A stretch of 64,000 nucleotides of DNA from the NCBI GenBank assembly GCA_963974595.1, contig CAXBDA010000003.1, positions 27,092 through 91,091 on the forward strand, written 5' to 3'. The position numbers and the translations under genes were made by a program. Each line of letters begins with the position of its first letter. Positions within the stretch are counted from its first letter, which is position 1. The notes below the pieces were generated by a model. That model searched no databases. It was not told where the DNA came from and saw only the letters and a program-made list of their open reading frames with translations. Below are positions 8,291 through 18,031 of this stretch, piece after piece. This stretch comes from PZPK01 sp963974595. Its GTDB lineage: Bacteria > Pseudomonadota > Gammaproteobacteria > Pseudomonadales > Oleiphilaceae.

Positions 8291-10090
8291 TTAATCATAA
8301 CTTTCCCGACAGAACTTTGTCCATATGCTTTGAAAGGTGCTTTCGAGCTCTTGAGTAAAACGTTTCTCGTCACATAGTACTGAACTTTTCATTTTTGATC
8401 TCAGGGTAGCTCTGAGAACCCTTAACTCATCCAGTTCATTGGCTTTTGTTTTGGCAAGTGCAATGTAGCCTTCAAGGTCGTGGGTAATATAGCTGTGTAA
8501 ATCTATTCTCGAAAGAATACTCGCGCCCACGCGTGATGCATGGTTGTTACCGCTAAATGTTATAGAGGGTACGCCCATCCAGAGAGCTTCGAAGGTGGTG
8601 GTGGTGCCGTTATAAGGAAAAGGGTCAAGACCAATATCCACTTTGCTGTAATAGCTCATGTGATCAGTAGGGTTTGGCAAGAAGCCCAAGAGCGTTAGTC
8701 TATTTAATGCGATCCCGTTTTTTTTAAATAAAGCCTGGCAACTTTGTTTGGTGATTTTATCCGATAATTGATTAGATTTTATGATGAGCTTTGAATCGGG
8801 CACGGCTTTGAGTATATCAGACCAAGCACGTATCACCTCTGGCGTAACTTTGACATAGTTATTAAAACTGCCAAAGGTAATATAGCCGTTTTTATCATAG
8901 GGAATTTTTTCTGGAATAAGAAAATCATCCCTTCCCCGGTAGCACAAAAAACCATCTTTTAAGCGTATTAACGTTTCTGAATTGAATTTATCAGAGTCGC
9001 CAATGGGGTCTGCAATGTTATCGGTAATGCGGTAATCAATCGCACTTAAGCCCGAGGTATTTGGATAACCTAGCCAGCTTACTTGAACTGGTGCGGGTTT
9101 GCGTGCAAATACCCCTAAACGGTTGTTTGCAGAGTGCCCGGCTAAATCCACCAGAATATCAATTTTATCCTCAAATACTTTATCGGCTAATTGCTCGTCA
9201 GATAAGCTGGCTACGTTTTGCCAATGATCGACATAGGATCTTAAGCGCTTATTGGTGGGATCAGATTTTGTATTGTTATAGTAAGCGAATATTTCATATT
9301 TTTTCTTATCATGCTCTTTTAGCAGAGGTTCTACAAAATAAGCGACGGAATGATTATGTAGATCGGGAGAAATATAGCCTATGTTGAGTTTGGCTTGTTG
9401 TGCATGCCTGTCCGTAAAGGCGTAATCCCCTTTGGTGTGGGCCTTGAGATAGGACTCTTCCCACTGTTTGTGTTTTTGAAATATGCTTTCCGGGGGGATA
9501 TTGGCGTTATAGTTCAGAGCCAAGAGTAAGTTAGAATAGACGGCCGTTAAGCTTGGGTCGATAGCAATCGCCTTTTCTAAAGCGTCAGTGGCAAGAGCCA
9601 TCTGGCCAGATTCTTTATATACATTGCCTAAGTTCGCCCAAATAGTCGGGGATTCATTATGAGTATATAAGGCCTTTTTGAAGCACTGAATGGCCTCTTG
9701 ATACTGATTATTCTTTTTGAATACTAAGCCCAGATTATTCAGCGCTTCAATGAAGTCAGGCTTTAATTTGATGGCTTTCTGATAACTCTTAATGGCTTTT
9801 TCGCTTGCGCCTGTTTTATCAAGAATTCCACCCAGAATATAATGCCGTTGTGAGTTTTTAGGATCAATAGCAATAGCATTGCCAAGCAATTGAGCCGCAG
9901 CTTTATTGTGACCAAATTCATGCGCAATTAAGCCTAAGAATTGATTAGCGTCGGGGTGTCTGGGGTCGATGCTCAGAACTTGCTGATAGAGTTTCTCGGC
10001 TTGTGCCATATCACCTTTTTGATGATATGCATAAGCTGATTGCATCAGTTGAAGAACACTATTTTGGTGTGTAGATAGAGCCATAGTCAA
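8291..10090 (-). CDS. TPR protein with SPINDLY-type O-GlcNAc transferase domain
   Basis: In the 599-residue protein the first 200 or so residues form about five to six tetratricopeptide repeats (A-AEKLYQQVLSIDPRHPDA and later copies). The remainder is a GT41 domain. Recognisable blocks are NIGYISPDLHNHSVAYF (about 236), DILVDLAGHSANNRLGVFARKPAPVQVSWLGYP (split across 310-345) and PYNGTTTTFEALWMGVP (about 490), which form the UDP-sugar site. Homologues transfer GlcNAc or fucose to Ser/Thr of proteins, for example flagellins. No flagellar or pilin substrate gene is adjacent, so the target is unknown. It is followed on the same strand by nothing obvious; mrp lies just upstream. Confidence 0.93.
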   Translation of the reverse strand: MTMALSTHQNSVLQLMQSAYAYHQKGDMAQAEKLYQQVLSIDPRHPDANQFLGLIAHEFGHNKAAAQLLGNAIAIDPKNSQRHYILGGILDKTGASEKAIKSYQKAIKLKPDFIEALNNLGLVFKKNNQYQEAIQCFKKALYTHNESPTIWANLGNVYKESGQMALATDALEKAIAIDPSLTAVYSNLLLALNYNANIPPESIFQKHKQWEESYLKAHTKGDYAFTDRHAQQAKLNIGYISPDLHNHSVAYFVEPLLKEHDKKKYEIFAYYNNTKSDPTNKRLRSYVDHWQNVASLSDEQLADKVFEDKIDILVDLAGHSANNRLGVFARKPAPVQVSWLGYPNTSGLSAIDYRITDNIADPIGDSDKFNSETLIRLKDGFLCYRGRDDFLIPEKIPYDKNGYITFGSFNNYVKVTPEVIRAWSDILKAVPDSKLIIKSNQLSDKITKQSCQALFKKNGIALNRLTLLGFLPNPTDHMSYYSKVDIGLDPFPYNGTTTTFEALWMGVPSITFSGNNHASRVGASILSRIDLHSYITHDLEGYIALAKTKANELDELRVLRATLRSKMKSSVLCDEKRFTQELESTFQSIWTKFCRESYD

Positions 10091-10139
10091 TCCAAATTAC
10101 CGTACTTTTGTTTTTTTGTTTCTAATTAAGTCTGCCTGA

Positions 10140-11243
10140 TTAAAGGTTATTAATCGATATGTTCGGGAAACTATGGCGTGTGTCAATTGGCTTCTGAGAG
10201 ATCAAAGCGGACACTTTTCGTGCAATGTCCCTATAAAGGTGTGCAACTTCACTATCGGGTTCGGCTACAACGGTTGGTTTGCCTGCATCAGTTTGTTCAC
10301 GAATTGTCTTGTGTAAGGGCATTTCACCCAATACTTCCGTATCATAGGCTTGTGCAATACGATGACCGCCACCTTCACCGAATAGGGGTTCATGATGACC
10401 GCAATGACTACAAATATGCACGCTCATGTTTTCAATCACACCCAAGACATCAATATCAACCTTGCGGAACATCTCAATACCTTTTTTGCAGTCGAGTAAG
10501 GCGATGTCTTGAGGTGTAGTGACAATGATTGCGCCAGTCACAGGAATGCGTTGAGCCAAGGTTAACTGGACATCACCGGTACCTGGTGGTAAATCGACAA
10601 CCAAATAGTCCAGATTGCTCCATTTGGTTTGGGTGACGAGCTGCAAAAGAGCGCCGCTCACCTTCGGGCCACGCCAAACCATAGGGGTATTATTATCCAC
10701 TAAAAATGCCATGGAATTGGCCTCTATGCCATGAGCCGGAATCGGGATAAACCATTTTCCATCGGCTGTTTCAGGGCGCTGGCCGTCTGGAATGCCAAGC
10801 ATCATACCCATGCTTGGGCCGTAAATGTCAGCATCAATAATGCCAACACGAGCGCCTTCTTGTGCCAATGCCAAGGCAAAATTTACAGCGGTGGTACTTT
10901 TGCCGACACCGCCTTTTCCAGAGGCAATGGCAATAATATTTTTGACGCCATCTATGCTTTTAATTTCGTTCTGCGCGATATGAACGGCTATTTTGCTAGA
11001 AATATTAATCTCAACTGACTCGACTCCATCAACATATTCAAGGTTGGTTTCAATAATTTGTTTAATGCCGCCCATCAAACCATTACAGGCATAAGGCATT
11101 TCAATATTGACAAGGATTTTGCCATGTTCGCACTCTAGTTTTTTAATCGCGTTTAAAGAGAATAAGTCTTGGTTCAGATAAGGATCGCGATACACTTTAA
11201 TCGCATCGTCTAATTCTGTTTTATTGACGTTTGACATAATCAC
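10140..11243 (-). CDS. apbC: Mrp/ApbC Fe-S cluster carrier ATPase
   Basis: An N-terminal MIP18 (DUF59) domain of about 90 residues precedes a P-loop NTPase. The deviant Walker A is GKGGVGKST at about residues 110-118. DLPPGTGDVQLT and the paired cysteines CSHCG (about 279-282) follow; the cysteines bind the bridging Fe-S cluster in the dimer. The protein stores and delivers Fe-S clusters in the cytosol. The length of 367 is normal. It is divergent from metG, a neighbourhood common in proteobacteria. The 365 bp between them hold no recognisable gene. Confidence 0.95.
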   Translation of the reverse strand: MIMSNVNKTELDDAIKVYRDPYLNQDLFSLNAIKKLECEHGKILVNIEMPYACNGLMGGIKQIIETNLEYVDGVESVEINISSKIAVHIAQNEIKSIDGVKNIIAIASGKGGVGKSTTAVNFALALAQEGARVGIIDADIYGPSMGMMLGIPDGQRPETADGKWFIPIPAHGIEANSMAFLVDNNTPMVWRGPKVSGALLQLVTQTKWSNLDYLVVDLPPGTGDVQLTLAQRIPVTGAIIVTTPQDIALLDCKKGIEMFRKVDIDVLGVIENMSVHICSHCGHHEPLFGEGGGHRIAQAYDTEVLGEMPLHKTIREQTDAGKPTVVAEPDSEVAHLYRDIARKVSALISQKPIDTRHSFPNISINNL

Positions 11244-11608
11244 TCCGGACGCTGTTCTGGCAGTTTTTTAAAGGACGGGAAAGTTGCTTGTCTGTTGAAA
11301 GAGCTGGGCATTCTACCTGATTTTTTTGAAGCGATATATCTTCGTATTAAGAAGGCATTATTTACAGTGCTTGAGTAAAAGAAATCCAAGATTCTTATGA
11401 AAAGCTTTGTATAGGCGGTTTGCTTCCTTTTTCGCCTGGGAACCGGCATATTTTTTATAAAACACGGTGATTTAATACCCGCTTAGGATGAAAATTGTCC
11501 AATAACTAGGTATCATTGCGCCGGTTTTGGCTGCGTAGCAGTAAGTTTAGATTTAACCTTGTTTATGATGGGGTTTGGTTTTTAAAAAGTTCAAACAAAA
11601 GAGTTGAG
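11244..11608. other. mrp-metG intergenic region
   Basis: This gap between divergent genes must hold both promoters. I see no strong -10/-35 pair, riboswitch or hairpin that I would defend. A 69-codon minus-strand frame overlapping the mrp start has no family resemblance and is not called. Confidence 0.5.
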
Positions 11609-13663
11609 ATGTCTGTGCGAAAAATACTGGTTACGAGTGCCCTGCCTTATGCCAACGGTCCGATCCATTTAGGTCATATGTTGGAATACATTCAAACGGA
11701 CATCTGGGTACGTTTTCAGAAATTACGTGGTCAAACCTGTACTTATGTCTGTGCTGATGATGCCCATGGTACGGCCATTATGTTGCGCGCAGAAAAAGAA
11801 GGTATCACCTCTGAACAATTAATTGATCGAATCAGTGCGGAGCACCAGCAAGACTTCGCTGATTTCCAGGTCGCCTTTGATAATTATTATTCAACGCATT
11901 CTTCTGAAAACCAAAGCCTAGCAAGTGGTATTTATGAAGCCTGTTTAGCGAAGGGTAAAATTTCCTCGCGATCGATTACCCAAGCTTTTGACCCGGAAAA
12001 ACAATTATTCCTAGCTGATCGCTTTGTGAAAGGCACTTGTCCAAAGTGTAAAAGTGAAGATCAGTATGGTGATAACTGCGAAGTGTGTAGCGCAACCTAT
12101 TCGCCTATGGAATTAATCAATCCAAAATCGGCCATTTCCGGTGCGACACCCGTTGAAAAGGACTCAGAACATTTCTTTTTCAAACTAGCTGACTTTACTG
12201 AATTCTTAAAAGAATGGACGCGCAGCGGTACCCTTCAACCGCAGATTGCCAACAAACTATCAGAATGGCTGGATTCAGGTTTGCAAGAGTGGGATATCAG
12301 CCGTGATGCACCTTACTTCGGTTTTGAAATCCCGAATCAGCCAGGTAAATATTTTTATGTTTGGCTGGATGCGCCTGTGGGTTATATGGCGAGTTTCAAG
12401 AACTTATGCGACCAGCGTGACGATTTGGATTTTGATGAATACTGGAAAGCCGGTTCAGAGACCGAGCTTTATCATTTTATCGGTAAAGACATCATTAATT
12501 TCCACGCTTTATTTTGGCCCGCCATGCTGAGTTGCGCCGACTACCGAACACCCACGGGTGTTCATGCGCATGGTTTTGTGACGGTGAATGGCAAGAAAAT
12601 GTCCAAGTCACGCGGAACCTTCATCAAAGCACGTACTTACTTAGAGCACTTGAATCCTGAATATTTACGTTATTACTTTGCCGCGAAACTGACGAGTCAT
12701 GTTGATGATTTGGATTTGAATCTGGATGATTTTGCTCAGCGGGTAAATTCAGACTTAGTCGGTAAAGTTGTGAATATTGCGAGTCGATGTGCAGGCTTTA
12801 TCACCAAACGTTTTGATGGACGCTTGTCTGAAGACTGTTTAGAAACCGAGTTGCTGGCTAAGTTTACTGATGCGGGTGATGAAATCGCTGTTTTTTATGA
12901 AGCGAGGGAATTTGCTAAAGCTATCCGTAAAATTATGGAATTGGCGGATCTAGCAAACCAGTATATTGATGAAAAAGCACCGTGGGTGATCGCCAAAGAA
13001 GAAGGCAAAGAGGCAGAGCTTCAGCAGATTTGCTCCAATGGCATTAATATGTTCCGTCAGTTGATGACCTATTTAGCCCCCGTTTTACCAGCGATGACTG
13101 AAAAAGCACAAGACTTCCTAAATGTCAGCTTAAATTGGGATGCGCGCACCGAGCTTTTACTAGGTCATGAGATTTCCAAATTCAAACCAATGATGACGCG
13201 TGTCGAAATGGATAAAATCAATGCCATGGTCGAAGCGTCTAAAGAGGCGGTCGCTGAAGAAATGCAGTTAGGTAAAAAAGCAGAGAAGACAACTGAAAAA
13301 GATGAGAATGCTTCACCTTCAGTCGAGCCGATTGCCGCAGAAATAGAATTCGATGATTTCGCTAAAGTCGATTTGCGGGTGGCTTTAATTAAACATGCCG
13401 AGCATGTCGAAGGCGCTAAGAAATTACTTAAACTGACGCTGGATTTAGGTTTTGCTGAAAAGCAGGTGTTTTCAGGTATTAAGTCTGCTTATCAGCCTGA
13501 AGACTTAATTGGCAAAATGACCGTGCTAGTGGCGAATCTAAAACCTCGGAAAATGAAGTTCGGCATGTCAGAAGGCATGGTGTTAGCGGCTGGCCCTGGC
13601 GGGAAAGATATTTGGTTATTAGAACCGCATAGCGGTGCTCAGCCAGGTATGAGAATTATGTAA
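11609..13663 (+). CDS. metG: methionyl-tRNA synthetase
   Basis: The start at 11609 (MSVRKILVTSALPYANG) follows a GAG-rich spacer and matches MetRS N-termini; an upstream in-frame codon would add 31 unrelated residues. The protein has 684 residues. The class I motif is PIHLGHM near residue 17. The zinc knuckle is CPKCKSEDQYGDNCEVC near 145, the KMSKS loop (KKMSKS) is near 330, and an anticodon-binding helical bundle follows. A charged linker leads to the C-terminal tRNA-binding OB domain (about 580-684), the dimerising form found in E. coli. The enzyme charges tRNA-Met. rnfA begins about 50 bp downstream, so the rnf operon may receive read-through. Confidence 0.97.
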   Translation: MSVRKILVTSALPYANGPIHLGHMLEYIQTDIWVRFQKLRGQTCTYVCADDAHGTAIMLRAEKEGITSEQLIDRISAEHQQDFADFQVAFDNYYSTHSSENQSLASGIYEACLAKGKISSRSITQAFDPEKQLFLADRFVKGTCPKCKSEDQYGDNCEVCSATYSPMELINPKSAISGATPVEKDSEHFFFKLADFTEFLKEWTRSGTLQPQIANKLSEWLDSGLQEWDISRDAPYFGFEIPNQPGKYFYVWLDAPVGYMASFKNLCDQRDDLDFDEYWKAGSETELYHFIGKDIINFHALFWPAMLSCADYRTPTGVHAHGFVTVNGKKMSKSRGTFIKARTYLEHLNPEYLRYYFAAKLTSHVDDLDLNLDDFAQRVNSDLVGKVVNIASRCAGFITKRFDGRLSEDCLETELLAKFTDAGDEIAVFYEAREFAKAIRKIMELADLANQYIDEKAPWVIAKEEGKEAELQQICSNGINMFRQLMTYLAPVLPAMTEKAQDFLNVSLNWDARTELLLGHEISKFKPMMTRVEMDKINAMVEASKEAVAEEMQLGKKAEKTTEKDENASPSVEPIAAEIEFDDFAKVDLRVALIKHAEHVEGAKKLLKLTLDLGFAEKQVFSGIKSAYQPEDLIGKMTVLVANLKPRKMKFGMSEGMVLAAGPGGKDIWLLEPHSGAQPGMRIM

Positions 13664-13715
13664 TTTTAATGCAATATTTTTTACAACAAAGTTATTTGGA
13701 GCACTTTAAAGCCTG

Positions 13716-14297
13716 ATGAGTGAATACCTGTTAATTTTAGTCAGTACCATATTAGTGAACAACTTCGTGTTGGTTCAGTTCTTGGGCTTGTGCCCGTTTA
13801 TGGGGGTATCCAACAAACTTGAAACGGCCATGGGCATGGGTTTGGCAACGACCTTTGTGCTGACGCTATCTTCTTTATGTAGTTATTTGGCTTTCACCTA
13901 CCTTCTTCAGCCGCTTGGTTTGGAATATCTGCAAACTATTACCTTTATTTTGGTGATCGCCGTGGTTGTTCAATTTACTGAAATGGTAGTGCGTAAAACC
14001 AGCCCGGTGCTTTATCGGGTGCTTGGTATCTTTTTACCTCTTATTACCACGAATTGTGCGGTATTAGGTGTCGCCTTGCTCAATATCAAAAAACAAAATG
14101 GCTTTGTTGAATCAATTCTCTACGGCTTTGGTGCAGCGGTGGGGTTTTCGATGGTATTGATTTTATTTTCGGCCATGAGAGAGCGGATTGCAGTGGCTGA
14201 CGTGCCCGCACCGTTTAAAGGCTCTGCGATCGGGATGATTACTGCAGGCTTAATGTCACTTGCCTTTATGGGTTTTACGGGTTTGGTGAATATTTAA
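13716..14297 (+). CDS. rnfA: RnfA/RsxA, Rnf electron transport complex membrane subunit
   Basis: The 193-residue protein has six hydrophobic helices and the conserved NNFVLVQFLGLCPFMG and LPLITTNCAVLG segments. The cysteines in these two segments flank a membrane-embedded Fe-S cluster shared with RnfE. In the Rnf complex, RnfA and RnfE form the central pseudo-symmetric membrane pair that couples ferredoxin/NAD electron transfer to ion flux. In E. coli the homologous Rsx complex resets SoxR. The ATG has TTTGGAG about 18 bp upstream. This is the first gene of a tightly packed A-B-C-D-G-E operon. Confidence 0.97.
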   Translation: MSEYLLILVSTILVNNFVLVQFLGLCPFMGVSNKLETAMGMGLATTFVLTLSSLCSYLAFTYLLQPLGLEYLQTITFILVIAVVVQFTEMVVRKTSPVLYRVLGIFLPLITTNCAVLGVALLNIKKQNGFVESILYGFGAAVGFSMVLILFSAMRERIAVADVPAPFKGSAIGMITAGLMSLAFMGFTGLVNI

Positions 14298-14313
14298 TGG
14301 TGAACCTGATCTT

Positions 14314-14904
14314 ATGAGTATAGTCTTCACAGCCATTCTGGCGCTGCTTGGTTTGGCGATCGTATTTGGGATTTTGCTGGGCTTTGCTGCGGTGCGTTTT
14401 AAAGTCGAAGGCAACCCCATTGTCGACCAGATTGACAGCCTTCTACCGCAAACCCAATGTGGTCAATGTGGTCATCCTGGTTGCCGCCCTTATGCTGAAG
14501 GTATTGCTGCTGGAGAAGAAATTAATAAGTGTCCACCGGGTGGTGAAGCAACGATTCAGGCTTTGGCTGATTTACTCGATGTTGAAGCACCTGCTTTAGA
14601 TGCCGAACACGGCGAAGAAAAACCGAAGACGGTTGCCGTTATTCGTGAAGACGAATGTATTGGTTGCACCAAGTGTATTCAAGCCTGCCCTATTGATGCC
14701 ATTTTAGGTTCCGCCAAACATATGCATACTGTCATTGCATCTGAATGTACCGGTTGTGATTTATGCGTCGAGCCTTGTCCAGTCGACTGTATTGATATGG
14801 TGCCGGTTGATAACGGCTTAGCTGCATGGCATTGGGATGCGCCTAAACCCTTGAATATTATTGCGACCGATTCAGCTTCTTACCATGGAGCAGAATCCGT
14901 ATGA
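14314..14904 (+). CDS. rnfB: RnfB/RsxB iron-sulfur subunit
   Basis: An N-terminal membrane helix (about residues 5-27) is followed by a Cys-rich 4Fe-4S module (CGQCGHPGC... NKCPPGG). Two classical ferredoxin clusters follow, CIGCTKCIQACP and CTGCDLCVEPCP. It passes electrons from reduced ferredoxin into the Rnf complex on the cytoplasmic face. At 196 residues it is of normal length. It starts 16 bp after rnfA, and its stop overlaps the rnfC start in an ATGA. Confidence 0.97.
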   Translation: MSIVFTAILALLGLAIVFGILLGFAAVRFKVEGNPIVDQIDSLLPQTQCGQCGHPGCRPYAEGIAAGEEINKCPPGGEATIQALADLLDVEAPALDAEHGEEKPKTVAVIREDECIGCTKCIQACPIDAILGSAKHMHTVIASECTGCDLCVEPCPVDCIDMVPVDNGLAAWHWDAPKPLNIIATDSASYHGAESV

Positions 14905-16982
14905 CGATGCAAGAAATAATACCGACCTGCTCCGTGGATATTTTTGATTTCCATGGCGGTATTCACCCAGAAGAGCATAAAACCGATTCCAATCAACAGC
15001 CCATTCGTCTGTTGGGCTTGCCACCTAAGCTAATATTGCCCTTAAAACAGCATATTGGGGCAGCGAGTAAACTGCATGTTGAGGTGGGTCAAAAAGTATT
15101 GAAGGGGCAAAAACTTGCTGATGCAGATGGCCCTTTTAGCGTGGCTTTACATGCACCCACTTCAGGAAGTGTTGTGGCGATCGATGATCAGTTAATTGCC
15201 CACCCTTCGGGTCAGACGGATTGCTGTATTAGCTTAATTCCGGATGGCGAGGATAAATGGTGCGAGCTTCATCCTTGTGAAGATTACCAGCAACTGAGTG
15301 CCAGTGAGATTCAAACTAAAGTCAGTGAAGCGGGTATTGCGGGTATGGGTGGTGCGGGCTTCCCGACAGCGATTAAGCTAGCACCGTCCAATTTAACGAA
15401 TATTGATACCCTGATTTTAAACGCTGCCGAGTGTGAGCCTTATATCACCGCCGACGATCGTCTCTTGCAAGAGCGCGCTGGCGATGTCGTCGCGGGGCTT
15501 GACATTCTTATACAGGTCTTAGGTGTGCATCAGTGTTTAATTGGCATTGAGGACAACAAGCCAGAAGCGATTCAAGCCTTGAGAAAAGCCTTAGCTGGAA
15601 AGAATATCCGGTTATGTGTGATGCCCACGAAATATCCCTCTGGTGGTGAAAAACAGCTAATTAAACTGCTTACAAATAAAGAAGTGCCAAGCGGCAGGAT
15701 TCCAGCAGATATCGGCATCGTTTGTCAGAATGTGGCAACGGTTGCCGCGATTTACCGTGCAGTTCGTTTCGGTGAGCCTTTGATCTCACGCGTTACCACG
15801 CTGACCGGAGAGCAAATAGCGGAACGGGGTAATGTCGAAGTTCTTTTAGGCACGCCCATTGATTGGATGCTCAAGCAAGTTAACTATCAATCAGCCAAAG
15901 TGGAACGCTTGATTATGGGCGGGCCGATGATGGGCTTCACCTTATTGCATTCGGACGTGCCGGTGGTGAAAACAACCAACTGTATTTTAGCGCCCGGCCC
16001 CAAAGAATTGCCTTTAGCGCCACCTGCACAAGCCTGTATTCGTTGTGGTTTATGTGCCGATGCCTGTCCGGCTGAATTATTGCCACAACAGTTATATTGG
16101 TTTTCTCGTGCAGAAGAATATGAAAAAGCCGAGCATCACAATTTATTCGATTGCATCGAGTGTGGTGCTTGCTCTTATGTCTGCCCAAGCGCTATTCCTT
16201 TGGTTCAATACTACCGACATTCAAAAGGCATGATAAAACAACAGCGTGAAAACCAGCTAAAGTCGGATCAGGCGAGAGAACGTTTTGAAGCAAGGCAACA
16301 ACGTCTAGAGAGAGAGCTGGCAGAAAAAGCAGCGAAGCGAAAACAACGGGCTGAAGCAGCAGCCAAAGCCCAGGCAGCAAAATTGGCGGAAGCTGAAAAA
16401 GAGCCAAATCCAGCAGTAAATTCGGTACCCAAGGCTGTTATTCAAGAGGCTATAGATCGTGTTAGTGCAAAACAAACACTCGCGGCAGAAAAAGTAGACC
16501 TTGCTGAATTGAAATTAGCGTGGGATAAAGCCCAAGCCAAACTCGATAAAATGTTCGATGCCTTGGATGATGCAAAAGCAAATAATCCTGAACAAGTCGA
16601 CAAGCTAAAGCGCGCAGTCGAAAAAAATCAAATGCGTGTTAATCAAGCTAAGACTGCTTGGCAGAAAGCAGAGAAAGAGCAGCTAAGCCAAGAGTCAGCT
16701 CTCTCTCAAACCAACTCAGCTGAAATTGCTCAAGCCAGTGTTGCTAAAGGTAAAGAAAAACCAGATTTAGCAGCGCTCGCGTTGGCACTTGAAAAAGCAC
16801 AATCGAAACTAGTTAAAATGGAAGATGCCTTGGCGCAAGCGGCTGACGATCAAAAAGAGAAATTGACGCGTGCTGTTGATAAAAACAAGGTACGCGTTGA
16901 AGCCGCTAAAGAGACATTAGAAGAGGCTAAACAGCAAGCTAATATTGACTCACGAGATCAAGCAGATGGTGGAAAATCTTAA
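14901..16982 (+). CDS. rnfC: RnfC/RsxC NADH-binding subunit with extended repeat tail
   Basis: The core (about residues 1-440) has an N-terminal barrel domain, the FMN/NADH region GIAGMGGAGFPT and LILNAAECEPYI, and two 4Fe-4S motifs CIRCGLCADACP and CIECGACSYVCP. It oxidises or reduces NAD(H) at the cytoplasmic side of the complex. After residue 440 the protein continues for about 250 residues of charged, Ala/Lys/Glu-rich predicted coiled coil. The tail holds two diverged copies of a 55-60 residue unit (nucleotides about 16500-16680 and 16767-16944), each with a K-QAKLDKM-like start and a VDK-K-RAVEKN-like middle. Repeat tails occur in gammaproteobacterial RnfC and vary in copy number. It overlaps rnfB by 4 bp and rnfD by 1 bp. 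Confidence 0.96.
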   Translation: MTMQEIIPTCSVDIFDFHGGIHPEEHKTDSNQQPIRLLGLPPKLILPLKQHIGAASKLHVEVGQKVLKGQKLADADGPFSVALHAPTSGSVVAIDDQLIAHPSGQTDCCISLIPDGEDKWCELHPCEDYQQLSASEIQTKVSEAGIAGMGGAGFPTAIKLAPSNLTNIDTLILNAAECEPYITADDRLLQERAGDVVAGLDILIQVLGVHQCLIGIEDNKPEAIQALRKALAGKNIRLCVMPTKYPSGGEKQLIKLLTNKEVPSGRIPADIGIVCQNVATVAAIYRAVRFGEPLISRVTTLTGEQIAERGNVEVLLGTPIDWMLKQVNYQSAKVERLIMGGPMMGFTLLHSDVPVVKTTNCILAPGPKELPLAPPAQACIRCGLCADACPAELLPQQLYWFSRAEEYEKAEHHNLFDCIECGACSYVCPSAIPLVQYYRHSKGMIKQQRENQLKSDQARERFEARQQRLERELAEKAAKRKQRAEAAAKAQAAKLAEAEKEPNPAVNSVPKAVIQEAIDRVSAKQTLAAEKVDLAELKLAWDKAQAKLDKMFDALDDAKANNPEQVDKLKRAVEKNQMRVNQAKTAWQKAEKEQLSQESALSQTNSAEIAQASVAKGKEKPDLAALALALEKAQSKLVKMEDALAQAADDQKEKLTRAVDKNKVRVEAAKETLEEAKQQANIDSRDQADGGKS

Positions 16983-18031
16983 TGGCATTACTCTCTATTA
17001 GCTCACCACATAGCAAAGGGCCGCAACGTACCTCACTCATGATGCGTTGGGTGGTTGCGATGACAATTCCCGGATTGATCGCACAAACCATTTTTTTTGG
17101 CTGGGGTAATCTGCACAATGTTTTGTGGTGTTCACTGGTTGCTCTTGCCAGCGAAGCGATCATTTTAAAAATTCGTCAACGCCCGATTGCATTCTATTTA
17201 AATGATTACAGTGCCTTAGTGACAGGAGTTCTGCTAGGTTTGGCTTTACCGCCATTTGCACCTTGGTGGGTATCTTTTATTGCGACTGCCTTCGCCATCA
17301 TCTTTGCTAAGCATTTATATGGAGGCATGGGTTATAACCCCTTCAACCCTGCGATGGTGGGTTATGCCTTGGTACTTGTTTCTTTTCCGGTTGCGATGAC
17401 TACAAATTGGGCTACGCCCTTAAATTTACTTGAACAGGGCGCTTCAATAGCTGATACCTTTGCAAAAATATGGTCAGAAACGGCCTTGCCGGATGCCTTT
17501 ACCGGAGCCACCCCACTTGATACTTATAAGCACGAAATAGCCCACTCACTGTCCGATGAGGTTTTTCAAGCACCGGTGTTTGGTCGTTTTTATGCGCTAG
17601 GGTGGGAATGGGTGAATCTAGCATTTCTAGCTGGTGGTTTGGTCTTGCTCGCACTCAAAGTGATTCCTTGGCAAACCCCAGTGGGCGTACTCTTGGGTTT
17701 GGCGATACCTGCGATGATATTAGGTTGGGATGCAGATCAAAGTGCACCGTTTATGCTGCATATGCTGGCGGGTGCGACGATGCTCAGCGCCTTCTTCATT
17801 GCAACTGATCCTGTGACCTCCTGTACGACAGCGCGTGGGCGTTTGGTGTTTGGTCTCGGTGTCGGTATGTTTGCCTATATTATCCGTCGTTACGGTAGTT
17901 ACCCAGATGCTTTCGCCTTTGCCGTATTATTGATGAATTTTGCTGCGCCACTGATTGATGTGTATACCCAGCCCAGAACCTACGGTCACACGAAAGCACA
18001 GCGTGGCCCTAAAGCGAAAGAGAGGCCTTAA
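16982..18031 (+). CDS. rnfD: RnfD/RsxD flavin-carrying membrane subunit
   Basis: This 349-residue polytopic protein is homologous to NqrB. The TGATPLDTYK segment (about residue 177) contains the threonine that carries covalently bound FMN in the family. GGMGYNPFNPAMVGYALV is a conserved membrane segment, and SAFFIATDPVTSCTTARGR lies near the C-terminus. It moves electrons across the membrane toward RnfG. It starts within the rnfC stop (TAATG) and ends the same way into rnfG, so the three are translationally coupled. Confidence 0.96.
   Translation: MALLSISSPHSKGPQRTSLMMRWVVAMTIPGLIAQTIFFGWGNLHNVLWCSLVALASEAIILKIRQRPIAFYLNDYSALVTGVLLGLALPPFAPWWVSFIATAFAIIFAKHLYGGMGYNPFNPAMVGYALVLVSFPVAMTTNWATPLNLLEQGASIADTFAKIWSETALPDAFTGATPLDTYKHEIAHSLSDEVFQAPVFGRFYALGWEWVNLAFLAGGLVLLALKVIPWQTPVGVLLGLAIPAMILGWDADQSAPFMLHMLAGATMLSAFFIATDPVTSCTTARGRLVFGLGVGMFAYIIRRYGSYPDAFAFAVLLMNFAAPLIDVYTQPRTYGHTKAQRGPKAKERP

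Noticed and set aside
11240..11449. 69-codon minus-strand frame upstream of mrp
   Set aside because: It overlaps the mrp start, has basic low-information sequence and no recognisable family; more likely leader DNA than a gene.
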